NCBI RefSeq assembly: GCF_014695915.1
Contig: NZ_JACJPF010000039.1
Coordinates: 30,279 to 94,278 of the forward strand
Direction: 5' to 3'
Source: Trichocoleus sp. FACHB-40
GTDB taxonomy: Bacteria > Cyanobacteriota > Cyanobacteriia > Cyanobacteriales > FACHB-T130
Length of the DNA stretch: 64,000 bases
Below the pieces are notes generated by a model that had not been told where the DNA came from, made no database searches, and was given only the letters and a program-made list of their open reading frames with translations. Shown here piece by piece: positions 8,555 through 18,225 of the stretch. Numbering within the stretch: position 1 is the stretch's first letter; each line of letters opens with the position of its first letter. The translations under genes were made by a program, and so were the position numbers.

Positions 8555-9010
8555 TTACTTTGCACTTTTTTGAACAAGTGAATCGACACCCTGAGCCAGC
8601 TTCACCACAGATCCAGAAGCATTTGTGCGGTAAACCCAGCGTGTTTGTCCACTTGCCACAGTTACTTGCCAGCCTGGAACTCTCATCTCGCTGCAAAGAA
8701 TGCCTAAGCTATTGACACCCAGACAATCATCCGACCAAGTTTGTTGTTCGGTTGCGACAATGCGAAACTTAGACACAGGCAAGCCTGAATCCTGGGAAAC
8801 GTCTTGCAAAACCGCATTAGTAACTGATTTTAATAAACTATGCTGAGGTAGGGGAGATTTGGAAAGAGCAACTTTGGTAGTGGGGAGCGTCAGCCTAGCC
8901 GTCAACGACAAGATACCCGTCAACACCAAAGTCTGGATAATTAAACTAAACTGGTTAGTCTTTTGCTCGATATTCCCGGCGGTCGAGCCAGAGGTGGTAA
9001 TTTGTTCCAT
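8555..9010 (-). CDS. Membrane-anchored conserved hypothetical protein
   Basis: 151 residues. A hydrophobic segment at about 22-41 (FSLIIQTLVLTGILSLTARL) probably anchors the protein or acts as a signal. The remainder is a small extracytoplasmic domain with two cysteines in WSDDCLGVNSLGILCSE, likely a disulfide, and the ending GWQVTVASGQTRWVYRTNASG. Similar domains are common in cyanobacterial secreted proteins, but I know no function. It is convergent with the SLH glycosidase gene. Confidence 0.7.
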   Translation of the reverse strand: MEQITTSGSTAGNIEQKTNQFSLIIQTLVLTGILSLTARLTLPTTKVALSKSPLPQHSLLKSVTNAVLQDVSQDSGLPVSKFRIVATEQQTWSDDCLGVNSLGILCSEMRVPGWQVTVASGQTRWVYRTNASGSVVKLAQGVDSLVQKSAK

Positions 9011-9377
9011 AGCAAGGGAAGCTAAGTTGGTGCTGGATTACAAAGGGTACTAATTGGTAGAATTTGCAACCCGATGCTTACAGGCTCCGGAAACACTTAA
9101 AACTTTTATCTTGAGTTGAGTTTTAATGTGCTTGTAAAAAGCTTTTCTCTGGGCTTTGGAGCGGTATTTCAATATTAGACTACAAAACTAAGGCGTCTAG
9201 TTCCGCAATTTTTCTGGTTTTACTGTAACTTCATTAATTACTTATAAATACTGAGTTTTGTACTTAAGTTAGGTAATTATAATTAAGTATGCCCGGAGTT
9301 CCAAAATTTTAAAAACCAGCTTTATAAAAAAACTGGTTTTTAAAAACGGTATTTTTCACTTACTATTCAACTTGCTC
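9011..9377. other. Intergenic region between mutS and a hypothetical gene
   Basis: AT-rich. It contains the mutS terminator hairpin at 9311-9341 and presumably the promoter of the gene at 8555-9010. I see no other gene here. Confidence 0.5.
9311..9341 (-). terminator. Rho-independent-type terminator of mutS
   Basis: AAAAACCAG (9311-9319) pairs with CTGGTTTTT (9333-9341). On the minus strand the hairpin follows the mutS stop codon by about 36 bases and is trailed by an A/T tract. Confidence 0.7.
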
Positions 9378-11987
9378 TTATTCTTCAAACTGTCCGCGTT
9401 TACGAAGTCCAATCGCAATTTTGCTGTGCTTTTCAATTTGGCTCATCACCTGCTTGGCGCGTTGAATCACGGGTGCTGGCAAACCCGCCAAACGCCCTGC
9501 CTCAATGCCATACGACCTGTCAGCGCCTCCCGGCTGAACTTGGTGTAAAAAGATAATTTGGTCAGGTAACTCCTTCACCGTCACCTGATAATTAGCAACA
9601 TTCAGCAAAATCGAAGCCAACTCATTAAGTTCGTGATAGTGGGTAGCAAAAATTGTCCGCGATTGAATTTCACTTGCTAAATATTCAGCCACCGCCCAAG
9701 CAATCGAAAGACCGTCAAAGGTAGCCGTTCCCCGGCCAATTTCATCCAGAAGAACCAGAGACTTTGCAGTAGCATGATTGAGAATATTCGCCGTCTCATT
9801 CATCTCTACCATAAAAGTAGATTGACCCGTCGCCAGATCGTCCACCGCACCAACACGAGTAAAAATGCGATCGCATATTCCCAAAATAGCCGACTTCGCA
9901 GGCACAAAACTCCCAGTCTGCGCCATCAACTGAATCAAACCTACCTGACGCAAATAACAACTCTTCCCACTCGCATTCGGCCCCGTTAAAATCACTAAAT
10001 CCGGTCTTTCCTCCTCTGCGTCCTCTGCGCCTCTGGAGTTCGTATCCTCCCTTCTCCCCAACCCCGTCGAATTTGGCACAAAAAACCCCGAAGGCAAAGA
10101 CTGCTCAACCACGGGATGACGACCATCAATAATCCGAATTTCCCGACCTTCCACCATCTGAGGACAGCAATAACCCTGATAAACCGCCACCTCAGCCAAA
10201 CCGCACAACACATCAGCCGCCGCCACAGCACGAGAAATAGTGCGAATTTGTTCCGCGTATTGCCCCACCTCTTCCCTTAAAGAAGCGAAAATCTCATATT
10301 CCAGGCGATTTAAATCATCCCGCGCCGTCAGAATCCGCGCCTCTCGCTCCTTCAGCTCCGGAGTAATGTAGCGTTCCTCATTCGTCAGAGTTTGCTTGCG
10401 AATGTAATTATCCGGAACTTGGTCAGCTTTCGTGCGGGAAATACTGATGTAATAGCCAAAAGTCTTATTAAAGCCCACCTTCAGCGTAGAAATCCCAGTC
10501 CGAGCTTTCTGTGTCACCTCCAAATTCGCCACCCATTGCTGATCCTCTACCGCAAGGCTTCGCATTTCATCCAACTGGGCATTAACTCCGGGGCGAATCA
10601 AACCGCCTTCCTTGATATGTATAGGAGGCGATTCTACCAAGTGAGCGCTGAGTCTGTTTGCCAGATGTTCCAATTCCTGCGGCACCTTCTGTAAGGCTCT
10701 CAGAAAGGGAGAGGAAGTATCAGCCACCAATTCGGATAAATCCGGCAATTTTGCCAAAGAATCAGCCAAAGCCACCAAATCTCTAGCACTAGCTGTACCA
10801 GAACCAGCGCGTCCTGTCAAGCGTTCTATATCATAAATTTGCCGCAACAGCTGCCGCAAATCTTGGCGGAGAAAGCTATTTTCAAATAATTCTTGGATCG
10901 TATCTTGTCGCGCCCGAATGCCTTTAATATCTAACAGAGGTTGTAGCAACCATCGCCGCAAAGCACGTCCACCCATCGCCGTGCTAGTTTTATCCAACGC
11001 CCACAACAAAGAACCGTGAAAGGTTCCATCCCGCACCGTTTGCGTAATTTCCAGGTTGCGGCGACTTTGGTGGTCGAGAATCAGATAATCGGTGAGGGTG
11101 TAGGTGCGGAGAAACTGGAGAGGTACGAGGTTTTCTTTTTGCGTGTCTTCTAGGTATTCCAGCAAACCACCAGCAGCGCGGACGGCTAGGGGGAGATGTT
11201 CGCAACCCAAACCTTCAAGACTCCGCACTTTAAACCGTTGCAACAATCTATGTCTAGCTTCACCGGAACTAAAAGGAATTTGCGATCGCAACGCATAACA
11301 AAACGACGGCGGTAAATATTCCGGTAAATGCTCGGATTTCTCCCCAGGTCGCAGTAAACTCCCCAAATCCGGCGCATTAGTAGGAATCAGCACTTCTGAC
11401 GGCTGCAAACGCATCAATTCCTGTGTTAAATGCTCCAATTCACTCGACTGAGTAGTTACAAATTCTCCTGTGGAAATATCTGCATAAGCCAAACCCCAGT
11501 GATTTCCCGCAATTACTATCGCTGCTAGGTAATTATTGCGACGAGCATTTAGCATCCCCTCTTCCAGCAACGTACCTGGGGTAATAACTCGCGTTACTTC
11601 CCGCTTCACCAGCTTTCCGGGATCGGTATCAGCGGAGTCTTCTACTTGATCGCAGATAACCACCGCATACCCTTTTTCCACCAGTTGAGTAGTGTAGCGT
11701 TCCCAAGCATGGTGTGGTACGCCAGTCATGGGGACTCTACCAATTTCTCCCGCTTGCTTGCTGGTAAGTACCAGTTCTAATTCTCTTGAGACTGCGATCG
11801 CATCTTGAAAAAAAGTTTCAAAAAAATCTCCCACCCGATACAGCAACAGCGCATGAGGATACTTATCCTTGATTTCCACATAGTGCTGATACATCTTACT
11901 CAGCTTGCTTCGATCTACCTCTTTCGTGTCAGCATTACGGATTTTAGGTTGATCGGGATCGGTCGGGGTAGACGCAGAGTAACTCAT
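9378..11987 (-). CDS. mutS: DNA mismatch repair protein MutS
   Basis: A mismatch-recognition ATPase of 869 residues, normal length. The N-terminal mismatch-binding domain carries the intercalating GDFFETF motif (canonical GDFYE). The core and clamp follow, then the ATPase domain with Walker [22 protein letters not shown], Walker [10 protein letters not shown] and ATHYHEL. Just before Walker A the protein has an acidic insertion ([17 protein letters not shown]) encoded by a dispersed low-complexity repeat, at about 10009-10060. A 19-base core of that repeat recurs at 36329-36347. The repair function should survive because the insertion lies in a linker. Confidence 0.97.
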   Translation of the reverse strand: MSYSASTPTDPDQPKIRNADTKEVDRSKLSKMYQHYVEIKDKYPHALLLYRVGDFFETFFQDAIAVSRELELVLTSKQAGEIGRVPMTGVPHHAWERYTTQLVEKGYAVVICDQVEDSADTDPGKLVKREVTRVITPGTLLEEGMLNARRNNYLAAIVIAGNHWGLAYADISTGEFVTTQSSELEHLTQELMRLQPSEVLIPTNAPDLGSLLRPGEKSEHLPEYLPPSFCYALRSQIPFSSGEARHRLLQRFKVRSLEGLGCEHLPLAVRAAGGLLEYLEDTQKENLVPLQFLRTYTLTDYLILDHQSRRNLEITQTVRDGTFHGSLLWALDKTSTAMGGRALRRWLLQPLLDIKGIRARQDTIQELFENSFLRQDLRQLLRQIYDIERLTGRAGSGTASARDLVALADSLAKLPDLSELVADTSSPFLRALQKVPQELEHLANRLSAHLVESPPIHIKEGGLIRPGVNAQLDEMRSLAVEDQQWVANLEVTQKARTGISTLKVGFNKTFGYYISISRTKADQVPDNYIRKQTLTNEERYITPELKEREARILTARDDLNRLEYEIFASLREEVGQYAEQIRTISRAVAAADVLCGLAEVAVYQGYCCPQMVEGREIRIIDGRHPVVEQSLPSGFFVPNSTGLGRREDTNSRGAEDAEEERPDLVILTGPNASGKSCYLRQVGLIQLMAQTGSFVPAKSAILGICDRIFTRVGAVDDLATGQSTFMVEMNETANILNHATAKSLVLLDEIGRGTATFDGLSIAWAVAEYLASEIQSRTIFATHYHELNELASILLNVANYQVTVKELPDQIIFLHQVQPGGADRSYGIEAGRLAGLPAPVIQRAKQVMSQIEKHSKIAIGLRKRGQFEE
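10009..10060. repeat. CTCTGCGTCCTCTGCGCCT repeat inside mutS
   Basis: The 19-base core at 10014-10032 is identical to 36329-36347 between gatD and murT. Here it lies within the coding sequence of mutS and encodes an acidic low-complexity insertion. Confidence 0.75.
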
Positions 11988-12159
11988 ACAGACGCTGACG
12001 ATATGCTTGAACCTTTATAGACTTTACCGCAAAGAGTTGATTGCAGTTGCTTGCAGTTTGTTTACATAGCTCAGCGAACCGCCAAATCATCGCGCCGTCA
12101 TTAGTGCCTAATCTCCTGAAATTCCGACAAAAAACGCTAAAATAGCGGCTGGCTTGGCG
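11988..12159. other. mutS upstream region
   Basis: Probable promoter region of mutS on the minus strand. No supportable gene. Confidence 0.4.
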
Positions 12160-12249
12160 AATCATACTTTGTTGCTGGCTCGTGAGGAACGTTCAGAGCA
12201 ATTAGCAGGACAGTTGCGCCAAAGGGGAATTAATTCCGATGAAGTTTGA
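12160..12249 (+). pseudogene. 3' remnant resembling the tail of an Uma2-family gene
   Basis: One frame reads LLLAREERSEQLAGQLRQR then GINSDEV and stop. This matches the coiled, charged C-terminal tail of cyanobacterial Uma2-family (DUF820) endonuclease-like proteins, which typically end in ...AERLAAKLRELGIDPDE. No catalytic domain precedes it, so I read it as the debris of a deleted gene. The call rests on the tail alone. Confidence 0.35.
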
Positions 12250-12426
12250 TTGTTGAGTTAGTTCTGAGCGCGATCGCTAATTTTAATGTAACAAAGTAGA
12301 CACGATCGCCTTGCTCTTACAGAGTATCTTATCAGGGCTAATATAAGCAGAATTAAGCGTTGCTGTCTTGCTTCAATCCAGCCAAAACACAATGATACAA
12401 TCTTCAACTAAAGCTAGGATCTTTAG

Positions 12427-12750
12427 GTGTCTAAACCAGTTGACTGGACGATTGGTATTCCAGCTAGCAACCTCATAACCAGCGGAACGCAAGTTAGCGG
12501 CAATTTCCGGCTCGACGGAGCAAGTGCGAGAGAGATATTATATCGCATGGATGGTAGCAACATCACCAGCTATATTGTCTACGATAATAACGGACGTGCA
12601 ATTAAGCGAGTAGACGTGACGGGAAAAGCTCATGCGGGTATAGCTACACCTCACGTCGTTGAATACAGACACAACAAAAGCCCCGCCGGGAAAATTTACC
12701 CGTACCCTGAGAAAACAGCTCGACCAGCTACACCGGACGAGATACCTTAA
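12427..12750 (+). CDS. Stand-alone polymorphic toxin type 24-like domain
   Basis: 107 residues with a GTG start directly after an in-frame TAG. The sequence FRLDGASAREILYRMDG, YDNNGRAIKRVDVTGKAHAG, TPHVVEYRHN and RPATPDEIP resembles, from memory, the toxin domain normally found at the C-terminus of long polymorphic toxins (type 24). The conserved H in GKAHAG and the H in TPHV are candidate active-site residues. No delivery module (RHS, filamentous haemagglutinin or signal peptide) is attached, so it is an orphan cassette, an intracellular toxin or a decayed toxin tip. The next gene begins five bases later and is the natural immunity candidate. Confidence 0.6.
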   Translation: MSKPVDWTIGIPASNLITSGTQVSGNFRLDGASAREILYRMDGSNITSYIVYDNNGRAIKRVDVTGKAHAGIATPHVVEYRHNKSPAGKIYPYPEKTARPATPDEIP

Positions 12751-12755
12751 AGACT

Positions 12756-13232
12756 ATGCTCACCGAAAAAATATCATTAAATCCAAATACAGACCATCTG
12801 AAGAACTTCCAGCGTTGGAAACAAGCAAATGGCGATGAATTTTCCCTGTGGGACTATCTTTCCAGGGTCTCTAGAGTCGAATTAGCCATAGCTTTTACAA
12901 AACTATTTTGGCCAGATTTTGTAGAACATGAAAACGGTATCTTTTTGTTTGAAGCCTTCAATACCCAAGTATACGAACAGTGGAAAACAGAACTAGGGAA
13001 TGACATCGCTTCGATTGAGCGCGTGATGAACCATCAGCACATTGATGACATTTTGCAAGGGGCTGAGAAAGTAGGTATTGAAAACTTATTGTATTTGGGG
13101 CAATCTCTAACCCAGATGTGGGAAACCCGTTTGAAATTGCTTTATCCCCACCGACGGTTTCAAATGATTTGTAATCAGGATGAATCCACTGTTGTAGTAA
13201 CTTTTTATCAACCTTTCATAAGCCAACCGTAG
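12756..13232 (+). CDS. Candidate immunity protein for the type 24-like toxin
   Basis: 158 residues and cytoplasmic, with no signal peptide or membrane segment. It is acidic and aromatic-rich (WDYLSRVSRVELAIAFTKLFWPDFVEHENG...). I do not recognise a family. Its position, five bases after the toxin-like gene on the same strand, is the standard arrangement of toxin then immunity gene. The central section (EQWKTELGNDIASIERVMNHQHIDDIL) looks helical. The role is inferred from position only. Confidence 0.55.
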   Translation: MLTEKISLNPNTDHLKNFQRWKQANGDEFSLWDYLSRVSRVELAIAFTKLFWPDFVEHENGIFLFEAFNTQVYEQWKTELGNDIASIERVMNHQHIDDILQGAEKVGIENLLYLGQSLTQMWETRLKLLYPHRRFQMICNQDESTVVVTFYQPFISQP

Positions 13233-13314
13233 CCGATTACAGTGTGATTTTTTAAGTTTGTCTTTAACACTCTCAATGTTAAAGAATGGAATCTTTTGAT
13301 GGATGCGATCGCTA

Positions 13315-14466
13315 TCAATTCCCCGCATCCCCAGCTAAGCTTTTAGGTGCTATTACAGGAGGGGTATTTAGAGAGGTAGATTCGGACTCAATAGCATCTA
13401 AATTGTCAAATTTTGCATCGCGTAAGTTATCGGCGGTACTCTTGATAAAACTCGCTAATGGTACCGCCGTCAAAACGCCCAGTAACCCTCCTAACTTACC
13501 GCCTAGTAGCAAAGAAATAACTACCCAAACCGGATTTAAACCTGTTAAATTACCCAAAATGCGGGGAGCAACAAAATTAGCATTTATTTGGTCGATAGCA
13601 AAGGCTACAGCTAAAACTTCTACGCCTAGCCAAAAGTTTTGTAAGGCTACCAAAAGACTAACTATAGCGATACCTATTCCAGTACCGAAAGGGAAAAGAG
13701 CAAAAAATCCAATGATAATGCCAAAAAGTAGTCCTAAAGGCACTTTTAAAGCTACAAATGCTAGTGTTAAAGCAGATCCCACTATAGTTGCTAATGTCAC
13801 CTGACCGATGAAATAATTGTGGAAATCTTCCCGGAGGGATTGTCGCACTTGCACTCCAAAGCTAGGAGGAAACCATTTAAAAACTCCGTCCCAAAGGCGC
13901 TCTCCGTTTAATATCAGGTAAAAAGTTAATACTACGGTAAGCAGCACATTAAAGACACTACCAATAGTATCAAAAGCAAAATTAACAACTCTACCTGTTA
14001 TGCTTTGAAGTTGGTTAGATAATCGGTCTGTCAGTTGAGTAACTAACCCGCTTAAATTAATCGGCAATTGTTGTTCCAAAGCCCAATTTTGGAAAGTTTG
14101 AAGTTGTTGTCTACCAGAATCAATCCAACTAGGTAAAATGTTAGCCAGTTCATTTAGCTGTTGCAGAATCAGCGGCACTAAGGTTATACCCAAACCTACT
14201 AAAATTACCGCAGCGAGCAAAGAAACTACAACAACGGCGGTGTTTCTTTTTACTCCCCGTTTTTGTAAAAATTGAATTGGATAGTCCAAAACAAAAGCCA
14301 GCAGCAGGGCGGCAACCAAAACGCTTACTAATGGTTGAAGATACTTCAAAACTAGGAGCAATAGCCAACCATTAAGAACAGCGAGGGGAAATGCCAATCC
14401 TAATACAACCCATCGCGGAAATTTGTTTTGTGATTGCATCATCGTAACTTTCGGAACTTTTGTCAT
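13315..14466 (-). CDS. AI-2E family transporter (PerM/TqsA-like)
   Basis: A polytopic membrane protein of 383 residues. Hydrophobic segments lie near 18-50 and 58-82, and a cluster lies in the second half around 170-330 (including GLLFGIIIGFFALFPFGTGI and WVVISLLLGGKLGGLLGV). The amphipathic central part and the motif LGGKLGG-LLGVLTAVPLA are typical of the AI-2E exporter/PerM family. Cyanobacterial members are numerous, and substrates are mostly unknown. Autoinducer-2 export should not be assumed. Confidence 0.88.
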   Translation of the reverse strand: MTKVPKVTMMQSQNKFPRWVVLGLAFPLAVLNGWLLLLVLKYLQPLVSVLVAALLLAFVLDYPIQFLQKRGVKRNTAVVVVSLLAAVILVGLGITLVPLILQQLNELANILPSWIDSGRQQLQTFQNWALEQQLPINLSGLVTQLTDRLSNQLQSITGRVVNFAFDTIGSVFNVLLTVVLTFYLILNGERLWDGVFKWFPPSFGVQVRQSLREDFHNYFIGQVTLATIVGSALTLAFVALKVPLGLLFGIIIGFFALFPFGTGIGIAIVSLLVALQNFWLGVEVLAVAFAIDQINANFVAPRILGNLTGLNPVWVVISLLLGGKLGGLLGVLTAVPLASFIKSTADNLRDAKFDNLDAIESESTSLNTPPVIAPKSLAGDAGN

Positions 14467-14537
14467 TGCTAATTGAAGGATTGCTAATTTCTAATTGTTG
14501 AACAGGCATTAGCCATTAGCAAAAAATTAAAAGCCGG

Positions 14538-14981
14538 CTAATAGGTTAAGTTGGGAAACTTCTCAATAAAATCCAGTAAAATTTTTTTGTGAGGAGTCCC
14601 TAAAGGTCGGACTTGGTTTGCTTTTTCAGAGTAACGTTCGCCCAGGCGAATTTCTTCAGGTGTTAATAAATCCATATCCCAACCTTCTCCTAACACCAAC
14701 TGGTCAAGCTCTACCTCTAGTGGTGCATAAAAAACGTGGCGAACAGCGTAGTCGTCGGGATAGTAGTCAAACAAGGTGGGGTTAGGCGGAACATAGGAGA
14801 TTTCTTCGAGTAATTCCCGTTTTAATGCTTCTTCCGGGGTTTCTCCAGGTTCCATATGTCCACCAAAAAATCCCCAGTGTCCGGGGTAGAGAATATTGGG
14901 GATGTTGTCGCGCAGTTGCAGGAGAAACTTGTTTTGGCGATATAAGATAGCGATCGCTACCTCGGCTGGCTTATTGTTCAT
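14538..14981 (-). CDS. Nudix hydrolase
   Basis: 147 residues. The Nudix box is complete: GGHMEPGETPEEALKRELLEE (about 40-60), with the metal-binding glutamates in RELLEE. The protein begins with a typical beta strand (AEVAIAILYRQNKFLLQLRD) and is a single-domain enzyme. It would hydrolyse a nucleoside diphosphate linked to another moiety. The substrate cannot be read from sequence. The start codon overlaps the end of the upstream lipoprotein gene by 11 bases, so the two are probably co-transcribed. Confidence 0.88.
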   Translation of the reverse strand: MNNKPAEVAIAILYRQNKFLLQLRDNIPNILYPGHWGFFGGHMEPGETPEEALKRELLEEISYVPPNPTLFDYYPDDYAVRHVFYAPLEVELDQLVLGEGWDMDLLTPEEIRLGERYSEKANQVRPLGTPHKKILLDFIEKFPNLTY

Positions 14982-15444
14982 AGCTCCCTTCTGGTAATAT
15001 AGGCGATCCTTTCTTCGCTGGTGTCCGTTCTAGCTGTTGAAGCTGCTGAAGGTAAACTTCTCCTAAATCTTTCCCAGCTACGGGAATGCTTTGATACTGC
15101 ACTTTACCCTGAATTAAAACTTCATCCCCCTCCACCGGGAGCATTTCGCTACTTAAAACCCAAATTTTCCCAGTTGTATCTTGCAACTCGTAAGCACCGC
15201 TTCCTAACATTGGAGCTGGAGATCCCACCTTACCTTGCAGGTAAACCGTTGAGTCACCCTGCTGGTTTTGCTGGATATCGCCGATTTTGGTGACAGGGAC
15301 GCGGTTACTAAATATACCGAATCCTGACTGAGGTAATTTACCACAGCTAAACAATCCCCCCAACAGCAGCGTAGCCGTGGTTAATTGCAATACCCTTGTT
15401 TTTAATGGCATCATCTCCATGCTCTTGAGTAACGTCTTTTCCAT
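14971..15444 (-). CDS. Lipoprotein with an OB-fold-like domain
   Basis: The signal sequence VLQLTTATLLLGGLFSC ends in a lipobox cysteine, so the mature protein should be membrane-anchored. The rest (VPVTKIGDIQQNQQGDSTVYLQGKV... YELQDTTGKIWVLSS... GDEVLIQGKV) has the alternating pattern of a bacterial OB-fold. Several methionines precede the signal (15456, 15444 and others), and the true start is uncertain. The gene lies directly upstream of, and overlaps, the Nudix gene. The function is unknown. Confidence 0.7.
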   Translation of the reverse strand: MEKTLLKSMEMMPLKTRVLQLTTATLLLGGLFSCGKLPQSGFGIFSNRVPVTKIGDIQQNQQGDSTVYLQGKVGSPAPMLGSGAYELQDTTGKIWVLSSEMLPVEGDEVLIQGKVQYQSIPVAGKDLGEVYLQQLQQLERTPAKKGSPILPEGSYEQ

Positions 15445-15586
15445 GCTAAGTGCCAAATAGGTTTAACACACATCCTCAATCATTTCGCATCTTGTAGATT
15501 GAAATCTGGGAAACTATCGTAGAGGACGCAGTAACCGTATTACAATTTCATCCGCAAATACTACATAGATTTCTCACCGAACCTCA

Positions 15587-16459
15587 ATGGATGCCAAAAC
15601 TGCCCAGTTGCTAGATGGTAAAGCTCTAGCCGAACAAATTTACACGCAACTACAACAGCAAATTCAGCAAATACAGCCGACTGTGGGACGCGCTCCGGGA
15701 TTAGCAGTGCTGATGGTTGGTGACAATCCAGCCAGTGCTGCTTATGTGCAGAATAAAGAGCGTGCTTGCGCCAAAGTGGGTATCGCCTCCTATGGGCAGC
15801 ATTTCCCTACTGAAACCAGCTTTTCAGAACTAGAAAAAGTAATCCAAGCCCTGAATCAAGATGACCGAGTTGATGGCATTTTAGTTCAGCTGCCGCTACC
15901 GGATCATCTAGATGCTGTGGGGCTACTGCACCAAATTAATCCAGATAAAGACGCTGATGGACTGCACCCACTAAATCTGGGACGACTGGTGCGTTCTGAA
16001 CCGGGTTTACGCAGTTGTACGCCAGCAGGGGTGATGCGGCTGTTGCAAGAATACCAGATTGATGTAAAGGGGAAACAGGCTGTGGTGGTGGGGCGCAGCA
16101 TCCTAGTAGGGAAGCCTTTGGCTATGATGCTCTTGGAAGCGGATGCCACTGTAACCATCGCCCATTCGCGATCGCACGATCTCCCAACCATTACCCGCAA
16201 TGCTGATATTCTAGTGGCAGCAGTGGGACGGCCAGGATTAATTACCGCCGAGATGGTCAAACCCGGTGCTGTCGTGATAGATGTTGGCATCAATCGCGTC
16301 ACCAACGATGCTGGGAAATCTCGCTTGGTGGGAGATGTTGACTTTGATTCTGTTCAAAGAGTCGCCCAGTTTATCACCCCAGTTCCCGGCGGTGTTGGCG
16401 CGATGACCGTCGCCATGCTGTTGCAAAATACAGTCTGGAGCTACAGTCAGCGGCAATAA
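15587..16459 (+). CDS. folD: Bifunctional methylenetetrahydrofolate dehydrogenase/cyclohydrolase FolD
   Basis: Interconverts 5,10-methylene-THF, methenyl-THF and 10-formyl-THF using NADP(H). It has 290 residues, normal length. The catalytic segment contains [14 protein letters not shown] (the lysine in the NKERA motif region), followed by [11 protein letters not shown] and DKDADGLHP, then the dinucleotide-binding [14 protein letters not shown]. The C-terminal signature reads PGGVGAMT where PGGVGPMT is usual, a conservative local change. It heads a folD-crtE-DUF212 run on the plus strand that I recall from other cyanobacteria. Confidence 0.97.
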   Translation: MDAKTAQLLDGKALAEQIYTQLQQQIQQIQPTVGRAPGLAVLMVGDNPASAAYVQNKERACAKVGIASYGQHFPTETSFSELEKVIQALNQDDRVDGILVQLPLPDHLDAVGLLHQINPDKDADGLHPLNLGRLVRSEPGLRSCTPAGVMRLLQEYQIDVKGKQAVVVGRSILVGKPLAMMLLEADATVTIAHSRSHDLPTITRNADILVAAVGRPGLITAEMVKPGAVVIDVGINRVTNDAGKSRLVGDVDFDSVQRVAQFITPVPGGVGAMTVAMLLQNTVWSYSQRQ

Positions 16460-16494
16460 AGTGCTTCGGTTCTAGTGCTGAGCTAATCCCAACT

Positions 16495-16567
16495 CAATAC
16501 TTTCAGGGATACCTCTTTCCAACCAGAAGACGGAATCATTAGGTTTGTCTTATCCCTGGAAGTATTG
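16495..16567. repeat. Long-armed inverted repeat between folD and crtE
   Basis: Arms 16495-16511 (CAATACTTTCAGGGATA) and 16551-16567 are complementary at 16 of 17 positions, with a 39-base loop. It could be a terminator for folD or a dispersed repeat. Confidence 0.55.
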
Positions 16568-16662
16568 AATCCCACCTCCCAACTCATAACTCTTAACTCT
16601 TTGTGTCCCAAAGCCCCGTAGAATAATTACGGAAAAGATACCAGCACTCAAGGAATCAAGGG

Positions 16663-17592
16663 ATGGTTGCGACGGATGACCTTCATGCCCCAAAAGGGGA
16701 AGCCCCGGCTTTTGACCTATCGGCTTACCTGAGCGAGCGGCAGGGCTTTGTCGAAGCCGCTCTAGACAGTTCCCTGCCTGTCACGTATCCAACGCAGATT
16801 TATGAGGCAATGCGCTACTCGCTTTTGGCGGGAGGAAAGCGCCTGCGTCCAATTCTTTGCCTTGCCACCTGCGAACTGGCAGGAGGTACTGTAGAAATGG
16901 CGATGCCTACTGCCTGCGCCCTGGAAATGATCCACACCATGTCATTGATTCACGATGACTTACCCGCGATGGATAATGACGACTATCGTCGGGGAAAACT
17001 GACAAACCATAAAGTATATGGTGAGGATATCGCTATTCTGGCAGGGGATGGATTGTTAGCTTATGCCTTTGAATTTATTGCCTCCCAGAGCGATAATGTA
17101 CCCGCCCAGCGGCTGTTACAGGTAATTTCCCGTTTAGGCAAAGCCGTTGGCGCTGCTGGCTTAGTTGGCGGTCAAGTTGTTGACTTGGAATCAGAGGGAA
17201 AGCCGGATATTCAAGAGGAAACGCTTAATTTCATTCATACCCACAAAACAGGTGCGCTTTTAGAAGCTTGTGTGGTTTGTGGAGCGATTTTGGCGGGAGC
17301 CGAGTCGGAGGACTTGCAAAGATTGTCTCGCTATGCTCAGAATATTGGGCTGGCGTTTCAGATTGTGGATGACATTTTGGATATCACGGCGACTCAGGAG
17401 GAGTTGGGAAAAACTGCCGGGAAAGACCTCCAGGCACAAAAAGCAACTTATCCTAGCCTTTGGGGAATTGAGGAATCTGCCAGTAGAGCTAAACAACTGG
17501 TTAAAGCTGCCAAGGACGAATTAGCACCTTTTGGGAAAAAAGCCGAACCTCTGATAGCGATCGCAGATTTTATTACTACTCGCACTCACTAA
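16663..17592 (+). CDS. crtE: Geranylgeranyl diphosphate synthase (trans-prenyl transferase) CrtE
   Basis: Condenses IPP with allylic diphosphates to make GGPP for carotenoids, chlorophyll phytyl chains and quinones. It has 309 residues. The first aspartate-rich motif is [14 protein letters not shown] and the second is DDILD within [20 protein letters not shown] binds pyrophosphate, and [11 protein letters not shown] matches the class II prenyltransferase pattern. The start ATG at 16663 gives the usual N-terminal extension. The assignment is secure at family level. Exact chain length is by analogy with cyanobacterial CrtE. Confidence 0.95.
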   Translation: MVATDDLHAPKGEAPAFDLSAYLSERQGFVEAALDSSLPVTYPTQIYEAMRYSLLAGGKRLRPILCLATCELAGGTVEMAMPTACALEMIHTMSLIHDDLPAMDNDDYRRGKLTNHKVYGEDIAILAGDGLLAYAFEFIASQSDNVPAQRLLQVISRLGKAVGAAGLVGGQVVDLESEGKPDIQEETLNFIHTHKTGALLEACVVCGAILAGAESEDLQRLSRYAQNIGLAFQIVDDILDITATQEELGKTAGKDLQAQKATYPSLWGIEESASRAKQLVKAAKDELAPFGKKAEPLIAIADFITTRTH

Positions 17593-17683
17593 CAAAAATG
17601 AAGGATGAATCAAATTCTCTTCATCCTTCATCGGTAAACTCAATCCTTCCTATGCCAATCTTTCCTACCCAACGCAAAACACA

Positions 17684-18139
17684 ATGCAGGACTTTGCCCA
17701 TATCCTAGAAAACCATGTGCTAGTGGTTGCTACCCTGGCTTGTTTAATCGCTCAAGCATCCAAGATAATCGTTGAATTAGTCCAACATGGCAAGGTAAAT
17801 GTGCGCGTCTTAGTAACCACTGGTGGAATGCCTAGCGCTCATTCAGCATTAGTAACAGCCTTGGCTACCGGAATTGGGCAAACGCTGGGATGGGCTAGCA
17901 CTGAATTTGCTCTCGCCACGATTTTTGCGGTCATCGTCATGTATGATGCCGCAGGTGTCCGTCAAGCTGCGGGTAAGCAAGCTCGTATTCTTAACCAAAT
18001 CATCGACGAACTCTTCCAAGAACACCCTAAATTTAACGAAGACCGACTCAAGGAGTTGTTAGGACATACACCGTTTCAGGTGATTGTTGGTTCAGCATTA
18101 GGTATCGCCGTCTCCTGTATAGCTGGGCCTGCTTATTAG
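17684..18139 (+). CDS. Divergent PAP2 family protein (DUF212)
   Basis: 151 residues with two to three membrane segments. The motif GGMPSAHSALVTALATGIG and MYDAAGVRQAAGKQA match DUF212, the divergent phosphatidic-acid-phosphatase-like family (YuiD type). It follows crtE by about 90 bases on the same strand. The association suggests a role with isoprenoid or lipid phosphates, but that is inference. Confidence 0.88.
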   Translation: MQDFAHILENHVLVVATLACLIAQASKIIVELVQHGKVNVRVLVTTGGMPSAHSALVTALATGIGQTLGWASTEFALATIFAVIVMYDAAGVRQAAGKQARILNQIIDELFQEHPKFNEDRLKELLGHTPFQVIVGSALGIAVSCIAGPAY

Positions 18140-18225
18140 TCAGTTGTTAGGGAATTGGAAAGTTATTAAAACCTTTTAACTCTCCAACTTCCCAACGCCA
18201 ACAAACTACTGACTAACAACTGACT
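18138..18225. terminator. Long bidirectional hairpin of a dispersed TTGTCAG-type repeat
   Basis: AGTCAGTTGTTAG (18138-18150) pairs perfectly with 18213-18225. Inside, GGGAA.TGGA.AGTT.TAAAA pairs with the following TTTT.CT.TCCA.CTTCCC. It overlaps the ends of both convergent genes; the last codons and stop of the minus-strand gene lie in it. A related sequence lies in the coding region of the hybrid kinase at 33617-33670. Confidence 0.7.

Noticed and set aside
13286..13804. 172-codon open frame opposite the AI-2E transporter gene
   Set aside because: It is antisense to a clear membrane protein gene and has the low-complexity K/P/S/T composition typical of such shadows.
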